A DNA stretch of 7,316 bases. Source: Deltaproteobacteria bacterium (GTDB lineage Bacteria; Myxococcota; Myxococcia; Myxococcales; 40CM-4-68-19). Shown here one piece after another: positions 1 through 4,799 of the stretch. Location of the stretch: the NCBI GenBank assembly GCA_018266095.1, contig JAFEBC010000575.1, forward strand, positions 1 through 7,316, written 5' to 3'. Positions within the stretch are counted from its first letter, which is position 1. Each line of letters begins with the position of its first letter. The translations under genes and the position numbers were made by a program. The notes under the pieces were generated by a model. The model had not been told where the DNA came from and searched no databases. It saw only the letters and a list, made by a program, of their open reading frames with translations.

Positions 1-118
1 CGCCGGGTGAGGTGATCTGCACCGTGAGGTTGTCGACTTGCTTGAGCTTGTTGCCGCCGCACGCGGAGAGCACGAGCGCGGCGCAGGTCACGAGCTGGAG
101 AGAGAGCGAGCGACTCAT
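1..118 (-). CDS. N-terminus of a putative lipoprotein (partial, runs off the left edge)
   Basis: The first 39 codons of a minus-strand gene are present. The translation opens MSRSLSLQLVTCAALVLSAC, a classic type II signal peptide: a short polar/basic start, a hydrophobic core at about residues 7-18, and lipobox L17-S18-A19-C20, with Cys20 as the predicted lipidated residue. The mature start (GGNKLKQVDNLTVQIT) looks like a beta-rich exported domain, but too little is visible to assign a family. The ATG start is supported by a GAAGG Shine-Dalgarno match 7 nt upstream (126-130). Residues 21-22 are Gly-Gly, not Asp, so outer-membrane sorting is more likely than inner-membrane retention by E. coli rules, which may not hold here. 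Function unknown. Confidence is high that this is a gene start and that it encodes a lipoprotein. Confidence 0.82.
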   Translation of the reverse strand, partial: MSRSLSLQLVTCAALVLSACGGNKLKQVDNLTVQITSPG

Positions 119-125
119 GTTCCCA

Positions 126-130
126 CCTTC
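126..130 (-). promoter_or_regulatory. Ribosome binding site of the left-edge lipoprotein gene
   Basis: The minus strand reads GAAGG, then 7 nt, then ATG (start at 118). This is good spacing for a Shine-Dalgarno element and fixes the start of the partial lipoprotein gene. Confidence 0.6.
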
Positions 131-246
131 GCTTCGCGTCCGAGACTTGGGCGCGGGAGGGCACCCTACAGGGGAGCGGCGACGCGGGGCGTCGGTCGAG
201 GATCCGAGGGAGGGAGATGAAAAGAGGCGGAAACAGAGGGGTTTTG

Positions 247-262
247 ATGACCATGTGGTCAT
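247..262. promoter_or_regulatory. 16-bp perfect dyad, possible operator
   Basis: ATGACCA-TG-TGGTCAT has two perfect 7-bp arms separated by 2 nt. It lies 129 bp upstream of the lipoprotein start at 118 and 59 bp past the stop of the Rossmann gene that ends at 321. No T-tract follows on either strand, so it does not look like an intrinsic terminator. A dimeric regulator site controlling the lipoprotein gene is the simplest reading, but no regulator is encoded nearby and the link is inference. Confidence 0.35.
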
Positions 263-281
263 GACATTTCCGCTACAAAAG

Positions 282-306
282 CTTTGAACGCGGAGGCGCG
301 TTGAAG
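282..306 (-). terminator. GC hairpin just past the Rossmann gene; weak terminator candidate or repeat relic
   Basis: The core AACGCG-GAGG-CGCGTT (287-302) forms a 6-bp stem with a 4-nt loop. Flanking CTTTG/GAAG bases extend the similarity between the arms imperfectly. It starts 14 nt after the stop codon of the minus-strand gene ending at 321. On that strand the stem is followed by CAAAGCTTTTG rather than a clean U-run, so termination would be weak. The arms resemble the end sequence CTTCAACGCGGAG of the large inverted repeat at 3697-3830, so it may instead be a degenerate member of that repeat family. Confidence 0.35.
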
Positions 307-320
307 TTTTCTGAAGTTCC

Positions 321-953
321 CTAGCGCATCTCCTCATTCTCGATGATGCACACGCCCGGCTTGGGCTCGAGCGCCCAGGCGAGGAGCGCGCGGGCGACGG
401 CGGCGGTCTCCACGATCTTGTACCGCTTGGGCACGAGGAAGTTCAGCGCGGTCATCACCTTGAGGCCCACGTTCTCCCCGGGCCGCGGGACGACGCGCTC
501 GCCGCCCTTGAGGAACGACGGGCGCACCTTGGCGAAGCTCTTGAACCCGAGCGCGGCGATGGCGTCCTCCACCTCGCCCTTGGTGCGGCTGTAGAAGACG
601 CTCGACTTCGCGTTGGCGCCGACCGCGGTGACGATGGCGTAGGCGGGCGTGCCGGCGGCCAGCGTGAGCTTCGCGACCGTCAGGGGATACTCGAAGTCCA
701 CCTTGCGGAACGCCTCCTGCGAGCCCGCTTGCTTGATGGTGGTCCCGAGCGTGCACAGCGCGGCGTCGGCCTTCCACCACGGCGCGTCCGCGGGGAGCTC
801 GTCGAAGTCGACGATGGGGTTCTCGAGCTTTTCGTGCGCGGGGAGCGGACGGCGCGTGGGCGCGATGAGGCGGGTGACGCGCGGATCGGCCAGGGCCTGC
901 TTGACGACGTCTTGCCCCACGAGACCCGTGGCGCCCACCAGGAGGAGGTTCAT
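321..953 (-). CDS. NAD(P)-binding Rossmann protein, TIP30/YraR-like atypical SDR
   Basis: This 210-residue protein is a single-domain atypical short-chain dehydrogenase. The dinucleotide-binding glycine motif G7-A-T-G10-L-V-G13 follows the first strand (NLLLV) directly. The segment LCTLGTTIKQAGSQEAFRKV (67-86) is the signature stretch of the HTATIP2 (TIP30)/YraR group of NAD(P)H-binding proteins. TAVGAN (109-114) precedes Y121-S-R-T-K125, matching the SDR YxxxK catalytic pair. Length suits the family, whose members are usually about 210-240 residues. Substrate is unknown for bacterial members, so only a cytosolic NAD(P)-dependent oxidoreductase or NAD(P)-sensing role can be proposed. There is no signal peptide. 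No Shine-Dalgarno motif is obvious, but the ATG sits exactly where the Rossmann fold begins. It follows the phosphoesterase gene on the same strand after 37 bp, so the two are probably co-transcribed. Confidence 0.88.
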   Translation of the reverse strand: MNLLLVGATGLVGQDVVKQALADPRVTRLIAPTRRPLPAHEKLENPIVDFDELPADAPWWKADAALCTLGTTIKQAGSQEAFRKVDFEYPLTVAKLTLAAGTPAYAIVTAVGANAKSSVFYSRTKGEVEDAIAALGFKSFAKVRPSFLKGGERVVPRPGENVGLKVMTALNFLVPKRYKIVETAAVARALLAWALEPKPGVCIIENEEMR

Positions 954-990
954 GGCGGGCGAATCTAGCAGGGAGTCGAGCGAGCCGCGG

Positions 991-2415
991 TCAGCGCGCC
1001 GTCACCGACCAGGTGTCGCTGGGGTTCGCCGAGGCGTCGTAGTGCGTGAACTTCAAGCTGCCGTCGGCCTGCTGCTGCACCCGGCAGAAGCCGGTGTGCG
1101 AGGTGTCGGCGCCGCCCAGGCCGCAGACCACGCTGCGCCCGCTGAAGCTCGAGGTGTCGTGCGAGTAGTTGTGGTTGTGGGCGGTGAGGATGAGCGAGTA
1201 CTTGTGCTTCTGCAGCACGGTCAGCGGCCCCGTCGGCCCCGTGCGCGAGCCCGTCACCGGGTGGTGCTTGACGATGAAGGTGTACTTGGAGTTCGCGTCG
1301 GCGTCGGCGAGCGTGCTCTCGAGCCAGCTCTGCGCGGTGGCGTCGAAGAAGTTGTCGGCGATGACCGCCACGGTGGCGCGGCCCAGGCGCGTCTCGATCT
1401 GCAGCGCGTAGTACGGGAGCGTCTCGCGCGACACGCTCTTGAGCGCGCCGAGGTAGGCGGTGTAGTTCGCGTCGGTGGTGTGCGCGGAGCAGTCGGTGCC
1501 GACGTTGCACTCGTGGTTGCCCATGGTCATGAAGAACGGCGTGGGGAAGTTCGCGAGCGCGCTGGTGTAGAGGTTCATCTGCGCCTGCGCGTCGGCGAGG
1601 ACGTTGTCGCAGACGTACATGTGGTCGCCGAGGTCGATGGCGAACTGCGCCTTCACCGAGGCCATGGACTTCACGATCTGCGCGTGCGCCGACGAGGGGT
1701 ACTGCGCGAGGCCCTGGCAGGTGGGCGGGCGCGTGTCGCCGGTGATGACGAAGTCGAGCAGATCGACCGTGCCGCCGGTGGGGCCGATGGGGCCGCTGCC
1801 GGCGTCCGTGCCGCCCGAGCCGCCGTCGCCCGAGCCGCCGTCGTGCGTGCCCGCGTCGCCCGAGCCGCCGTCGTGCGTGCCCGCGTCCGTCGAGCCCGCG
1901 TCGGTGCCGCCGCCATCGGTGTGGCCCGCGTCAGGCGTGCCGGCGTCGATGGGACCGTTGGTGGAGACGGTGAGCGTGAACGTGCCCCAGGTGGTGGCGC
2001 CGCTCGAGGAGTTGAGGTTGCACGTCGCGTTGCTCGTGCCGTCGACGGCCGGCGCGGGCGCCTGCACGCTGACGTTCGCGGTGGCCTTGCTGGCGAACTG
2101 CACCGTGGCCGGAGTGGGCACGAGGCTGCCGGTGCAGACGACGTGGACGTTGTGGTTCGTCTTGTCGAGGTTGGTGATGGTGAACGTCACCGCCGAGGGC
2201 TTCACGCCCACCTCGGTGTCGACCGCCGCGGCCTTGGGAGAGAGGCCGATGACGCCGCTCACCGAGAGGGCCTGCGCGCACTCGCCGCCGCTGCAGACGT
2301 CGCCGGGATCGCAGTCGTTGTCGGTCGTGCACGCGGAGCCAGTCAGGCCCAGCTCTCCTCCCGCGCAGGCGACGAGCATCACGGTGGGGAGCGCGAGCAG
2401 GAAGCGGGAGCGCAT
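991..2415 (-). CDS. Exported calcineurin-like metallophosphoesterase lipoprotein with Asp/Gly-rich linker
   Basis: This is a 474-residue mosaic lipoprotein. Residues 1-17 are a type II signal peptide with lipobox L14-V15-A16-C17. Residues 29-46 are a small cysteine cluster (C29, C35, C41, C46, with acidic residues between) typical of myxobacterial surface proteins. Residues about 50-152 are a beta-rich Ig-like/HYDIN-like region (VTFTITNLD..., ending GTFTLTV). Residues about 156-209 are a low-complexity D/G/T/A/S linker. Residues about 217-474 are a calcineurin-like phosphoesterase domain with metal-site motifs G226-D-T-R229, G263-D-H-M266, G299-N-H-E302, K383-H-H-P386 and H413-N-H415. The usual first-motif D-x-H is D-x-R here. 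The domain would hydrolyse a phosphoester outside the inner membrane; the substrate is unknown. The reading frame extends 65 codons upstream, but the ATG at 2415 is chosen because it starts the signal peptide and has a GAGGA site 4 nt before it. It is probably the first gene of a unit with the Rossmann gene. Confidence 0.88.
   Translation of the reverse strand: MRSRFLLALPTVMLVACAGGELGLTGSACTTDNDCDPGDVCSGGECAQALSVSGVIGLSPKAAAVDTEVGVKPSAVTFTITNLDKTNHNVHVVCTGSLVPTPATVQFASKATANVSVQAPAPAVDGTSNATCNLNSSSGATTWGTFTLTVSTNGPIDAGTPDAGHTDGGGTDAGSTDAGTHDGGSGDAGTHDGGSGDGGSGGTDAGSGPIGPTGGTVDLLDFVITGDTRPPTCQGLAQYPSSAHAQIVKSMASVKAQFAIDLGDHMYVCDNVLADAQAQMNLYTSALANFPTPFFMTMGNHECNVGTDCSAHTTDANYTAYLGALKSVSRETLPYYALQIETRLGRATVAVIADNFFDATAQSWLESTLADADANSKYTFIVKHHPVTGSRTGPTGPLTVLQKHKYSLILTAHNHNYSHDTSSFSGRSVVCGLGGADTSHTGFCRVQQQADGSLKFTHYDASANPSDTWSVTAR
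1829..1888 (-). repeat. Two tandem 30-bp units encoding the phosphoesterase linker
   Basis: Units 1829-1858 and 1859-1888 differ only at their last base. Each encodes the decapeptide D-A-G-T-H-D-G-G-S-G on the minus strand. Half of the same unit (15 bp, 1814-1828) lies beside them. Because 30 bp is a multiple of three, copy-number change by slippage would lengthen or shorten the linker by ten residues without shifting the frame. Confidence 0.8.
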
Positions 2416-2419
2416 GGGA

Positions 2420-2424
2420 TCCTC
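2420..2424 (-). promoter_or_regulatory. Ribosome binding site deciding the phosphoesterase start
   Basis: The minus strand reads GAGGA followed by TCCC and then ATG at 2415. Together with the signal peptide that begins there, this places the start 65 codons inside the longer open frame. Confidence 0.6.
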
Positions 2425-2539
2425 ACGGGTGCGATCGAGGTGTGCGAGCGGTGGCGGCGCGAACCTCCTCTGAACGCGCGCCGGTGGCCATGCTGCGACC
2501 GTCTGTGAGAGATGTGACCTCAGACGTTCGATGCAGGAC

Positions 2540-2561
2540 CGCGTGAGATCGCTCTCACGCG
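2540..2561. promoter_or_regulatory. Perfect 9-bp-arm dyad in the divergent promoter region
   Basis: CGCGTGAGA, then TCGC, then TCTCACGCG. The site lies within the 220-bp gap between the divergently transcribed phosphoesterase (start 2415) and MBL hydrolase (start 2636). That puts it about 125 bp upstream of the former and 75 bp upstream of the latter. No U-run follows and no gene ends here, so an operator for a dimeric regulator is a better reading than a terminator. The regulator is not identifiable from this window. Confidence 0.4.
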
Positions 2562-2623
2562 AGGGGGCGGTTGTTGCGCGCGCGTTGCAGGATCGTGCGG
2601 CGTGCGCCACACCCGCGCCGCGT

Positions 2624-2629
2624 TATGCT
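2624..2629 (+). promoter_or_regulatory. Candidate -10 element implying a leaderless MBL mRNA
   Basis: TATGCT lies 6 nt before the ATG at 2636, so a transcript starting at normal -10 spacing would begin at or within a base or two of the start codon. There is no Shine-Dalgarno motif at usable distance (CGGCGG abuts the ATG), which fits a leaderless start. No -35 hexamer is recognisable 16-18 bp upstream, so the call is tentative. Confidence 0.3.
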
Positions 2630-2635
2630 CGGCGG

Positions 2636-3673
2636 ATGCACAACTCCTTGGTGGGTCTCCTCGACGGTCTGCGCGGCGAGCGCGTTCAGGCGTCCAAGCA
2701 GTTCGGCGGCAACGGCTTCCACAACAAGAGCGGCGCCAAGCCGGATCTGAAGAACCCGTTTCCGCTCCTGGGCGAGTACGCGTTCGGCGGCCAGGAGCGC
2801 GCGCCCAAGAAGGAGCTGCCGCTGCTCGACCCGCGGCCGGTGCTGGCCAAGGCGCCGGAGACGGGCTTTCGCGCGACGTGGCTCGGGCACAGCACGGTGC
2901 TGCTCGAGCTCTCGGGCGTGAGGGTGCTGACGGATCCGGTGTTCGGCCTGCGCGCGTCGCCGCTGCAGTTCGCGGGGCCCAAGCGCTTCCACGCGCCGCC
3001 GATGGAGCTCGCGCAGGTGCCGATCGACGTGGTGCTGCTCTCGCACGATCACTACGACCACCTGTGCGCGTGGACGGTGAAGGAGCTGGCGAGGCGAGGC
3101 GTGCCGTTCGTGACCTCGCTGGGCGTGGGCGCGCGGCTCGAGGCGATGGGCGTGGACAAGAAGAACGTGCACGAGCTCGATTGGTGGGAGAGCGCGTCGG
3201 TGCCGGACGGGCGCGTGAAGTTCACGGCGGCGCCCTCGCAGCACTTCTCGGGGCGCGGGCTGCACGACAGGAACCGCACGCTGTGGTCGTCGTTCCTCAT
3301 CCAGGACGAGAAGCACAAGGTGTTCTTCAGCGGCGACACGGGGCTGACGGACGAGTTCAAGGAGATCGGCGCGCGGCTCGGGCCGTTCGACCTGGTGATG
3401 CTGGAGGTGGGCGCGTTCCACCCGAGCTGGGGCTCGATCCACTTGGGGCCCGACAACGCGCTGCTCGCGCACGCGATGCTGGGCGGCGGGCCGCTCCTGC
3501 CGGTGCACTGGGGCACGTTCAACCTGGCGCTGCACGCGTGGGACGAGCCGGCGGAGCGGCTGCAAGTGGAGGCGGAGCGCACGAAGGTGCGCGTGCTGAC
3601 GCCGCGGCTGGGCGAGTCGGTGGAGCCGCTGCGGCAGGAGACGTTGACGCCGTGGTGGCGGGCGTTGAAGTAG
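2636..3673 (+). CDS. Metallo-beta-lactamase-fold hydrolase, NAPE-PLD/RomA-like
   Basis: This 345-residue cytosolic protein has no signal peptide. A polar N-terminal region (1-76) precedes the MBL domain. The domain opens with TWLGHSTVLLEL (81-92) and TDPVF (99-103), followed by the di-zinc motif H137-D-H139-Y-D141-H142. The further ligands are H203 (in PSQHFSGRG), D234 (in SGDTG) and H291 (in PVHWGTF). All ligands expected of the N-acyl-phosphatidylethanolamine phospholipase D / RomA branch are present, so it should be an active zinc hydrolase. By homology the reaction could be phosphodiester or lactone-type hydrolysis on a lipid or small molecule; the substrate cannot be read from sequence. 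The frame is open 35 codons upstream, but that stretch looks non-coding and the ATG at 2636 gives a natural start. It is divergent from the phosphoesterase gene and converges on the pirin gene, so it is probably monocistronic. Confidence 0.9.
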   Translation: MHNSLVGLLDGLRGERVQASKQFGGNGFHNKSGAKPDLKNPFPLLGEYAFGGQERAPKKELPLLDPRPVLAKAPETGFRATWLGHSTVLLELSGVRVLTDPVFGLRASPLQFAGPKRFHAPPMELAQVPIDVVLLSHDHYDHLCAWTVKELARRGVPFVTSLGVGARLEAMGVDKKNVHELDWWESASVPDGRVKFTAAPSQHFSGRGLHDRNRTLWSSFLIQDEKHKVFFSGDTGLTDEFKEIGARLGPFDLVMLEVGAFHPSWGSIHLGPDNALLAHAMLGGGPLLPVHWGTFNLALHAWDEPAERLQVEAERTKVRVLTPRLGESVEPLRQETLTPWWRALK

Positions 3674-3696
3674 GAGCGCGCGAGTGGCTCTACAAA

Positions 3697-3830
3697 CTTC
3701 AACGCGGAGACGCGGAGACGCGGAGGGTTGGCCCGCTCTCGATCGGAGCGACGGCAAGGTCCTCCAGAGCCTCAGGTCAACCCAATGGCGAGGTACACGA
3801 CCTCCGCGTCTCCGCGTCTCCGCGTTGAAG
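3697..3830. repeat. Perfect 30-bp inverted repeat with 74-bp spacer between convergent genes
   Basis: The left arm (3697-3726, beginning CTTCAACGCGGAGACGCGGA) is the exact reverse complement of the right arm (3801-3830). Each arm contains three head-to-tail copies of ACGCGGAG. The pairing stops at both ends: neither the flanking nor the inner bases continue it. The 74-bp spacer (3727-3800) shows no gene. The element begins 23 nt after the stop of the MBL gene and ends 24 nt before the stop of the pirin gene, so it is centred in the gap. It could act as a bidirectional terminator or RNA-stabilising stem, or be a REP/MITE-like mobile repeat. No U-run follows either arm. From general knowledge, GCGGAGACGCGGAG-type repeats occur between genes in many unrelated bacteria and give spurious peptides such as TRRRGDAE and SASPRLRVE. 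Confidence 0.85.
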
Positions 3831-3854
3831 GCTTGTGGCGCACCCGCATTCCGG

Positions 3855-4757
3855 CTAACGCGCCGAGGGGTACGGCACGAACTCCTGATCATCTCCCGGG
3901 ATCTTGGGCCACGTCCGCGCCTTCCACGCGGCCTTCGCCGCGGTGATCTTGTCGAGCGACGACGACACGAAGTTCCAGTCCATGTGCTTGCGTCCATCGA
4001 GCGGCGGGCCGCCCAGCAGGACCAGCTTCGAGTCGGTGAGCGCACGCGCGGTGAACGACTGGCCGTGCGCGCGGATGAGCAGCGTGTGCGTGGCGTGCGC
4101 CTCTCCCTCGACCTCGATCGCGCCGCTGACGACATAGAGCGCGCACTCGGCGAGCTCGCTCGTGACCGTGAACGTCCCGCCTTGCGTCAGCGCGATCTCG
4201 ACGAGCGTCGGCGAGGTCGGATGCTGCACAGGTGACGCGCGGCCGTTCCACGCGCCGATGAGCACGCGCAGGTGCGCGCCGTCGAGCTCGAGCGCAGGAA
4301 ATTCCTCGCGCGCGTGGTGCCAGAAGCCAGGCTCGCAGTCCTCCAGCTCCGCGGGGAGGCCGAGCCAGAACTGCAGGCCGTGCATGGTCTGGCCCTGCGC
4401 GAGCGACTCCTCGGGCGTGCGCTCCGAGTGCGCCACGCCGCGGCCGGCGGTCATGAGGTTGATCTCGCCCGCGCGAATCAACTGCACGCTGCCGATGGAG
4501 TCCCGGTGCATCACCGCGCCGTCGAACAGGTACGTCACCGTGGACAGGCCGATGTGCGGGTGCGGGAGCACATCGAAGCGCTGGCCGGGCGGGAGCGCGA
4601 CGGGGCCCATGTGATCGAGGAACACGAACGGGCCCACCGCGCGCCGGGCCGCGACGGGGATGAGCCGCGCGACCTCGATGTTGCCGACGCCGCGCGCGCG
4701 TCCGGGGATGATGAGTTCGACGGCGCCACGGCCAGGGATCGGTGCAGGCTCGCTCAT
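3855..4757 (-). CDS. Pirin family protein
   Basis: This 300-residue bicupin has the pirin metal site: P65-H66-P-H68-I-G followed by STVTYLFDG, then H110-S-E112 (in GRGVAHSERTPEE). These correspond to the three His and one Glu that bind iron in characterised pirins. The N-terminal cupin covers about residues 20-135, ending LQFWLGLP. The pirin C-terminal cupin covers about 160-260, with GTFTVTSELAECALYVVSGA and the typical LLGGPPLDG and HMDWNFVSSS near the end. Length matches the family. Bacterial pirins include quercetin 2,3-dioxygenases and redox or metabolic regulators; which applies here cannot be decided. The frame is open far upstream across argJ, but the ATG at 4757 is the sensible start because the protein aligns from there and the upstream sequence is antisense to argJ. 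It is divergent from argJ, with only 42 bp between the two start codons. Confidence 0.93.
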   Translation of the reverse strand: MSEPAPIPGRGAVELIIPGRARGVGNIEVARLIPVAARRAVGPFVFLDHMGPVALPPGQRFDVLPHPHIGLSTVTYLFDGAVMHRDSIGSVQLIRAGEINLMTAGRGVAHSERTPEESLAQGQTMHGLQFWLGLPAELEDCEPGFWHHAREEFPALELDGAHLRVLIGAWNGRASPVQHPTSPTLVEIALTQGGTFTVTSELAECALYVVSGAIEVEGEAHATHTLLIRAHGQSFTARALTDSKLVLLGGPPLDGRKHMDWNFVSSSLDKITAAKAAWKARTWPKIPGDDQEFVPYPSAR

Positions 4758-4799
4758 GACGCACACAATAGCGGGCAAAATGATTGTAGAAAGCGCGGC
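4758..4799. promoter_or_regulatory. Very short divergent pirin/argJ promoter region
   Basis: Only 42 bp separate the pirin and argJ start codons, and this stretch is visibly more AT-rich than its surroundings. On the minus strand two -10-like hexamers are present: TACAAT (4783-4788) and TATTGT (4765-4770), the latter 7 nt before the pirin ATG. ACAAT and ATTGT (4765-4769 and 4783-4787) form a small inverted repeat. Neither start codon has a clear Shine-Dalgarno site. Any -35 element must lie inside the opposite gene, so the two promoters probably overlap. No recognisable arginine-repressor box is seen. Confidence 0.4.

Noticed and set aside
1801..1950. Short direct repeats that might suggest a CRISPR-like array
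   Set aside because: There are no unique spacers. The repeats are contiguous, in frame, and encode the Asp/Gly-rich linker of the phosphoesterase.
2464..2469. A strong AGGAGG on the minus strand in the divergent gap
   Set aside because: No start codon follows at usable distance in any frame, and the phosphoesterase has its own GAGGA site and signal peptide further downstream.
649..2508. A 619-codon plus-strand open frame across the Rossmann and phosphoesterase genes
   Set aside because: It is antisense to two well-supported genes. The translation is Arg/Ala/Val-rich low-complexity sequence with no domain, which is typical of shadow frames in GC-rich DNA.
2501..2525. Imperfect dyad GTCTGTGAG ... 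CTCAGAC in the divergent gap
   Set aside because: It needs a bulged base and a long loop, so it is weaker than the nearby perfect dyad and within what GC-rich background can give.
3727..3800. Possible small gene or RNA inside the inverted-repeat spacer
   Set aside because: The 74-bp spacer has no start codon with a ribosome site and a useful frame, and no tRNA-like or recognised RNA fold. Any ORF through it depends on the repeat arms.
2555..4135. A long minus-strand open frame covering the MBL gene and the inverted repeat
   Set aside because: It is Arg-rich antisense sequence. Its only recognisable part is the spurious repeat-derived peptide (SASPRLRVE type) from 3697-3830.
4272..4799. Upstream extension of argJ by 176 codons
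   Set aside because: It is antisense to pirin, and the added residues show no targeting signal or domain. The ATG at 4800 gives a normal-length ArgJ.
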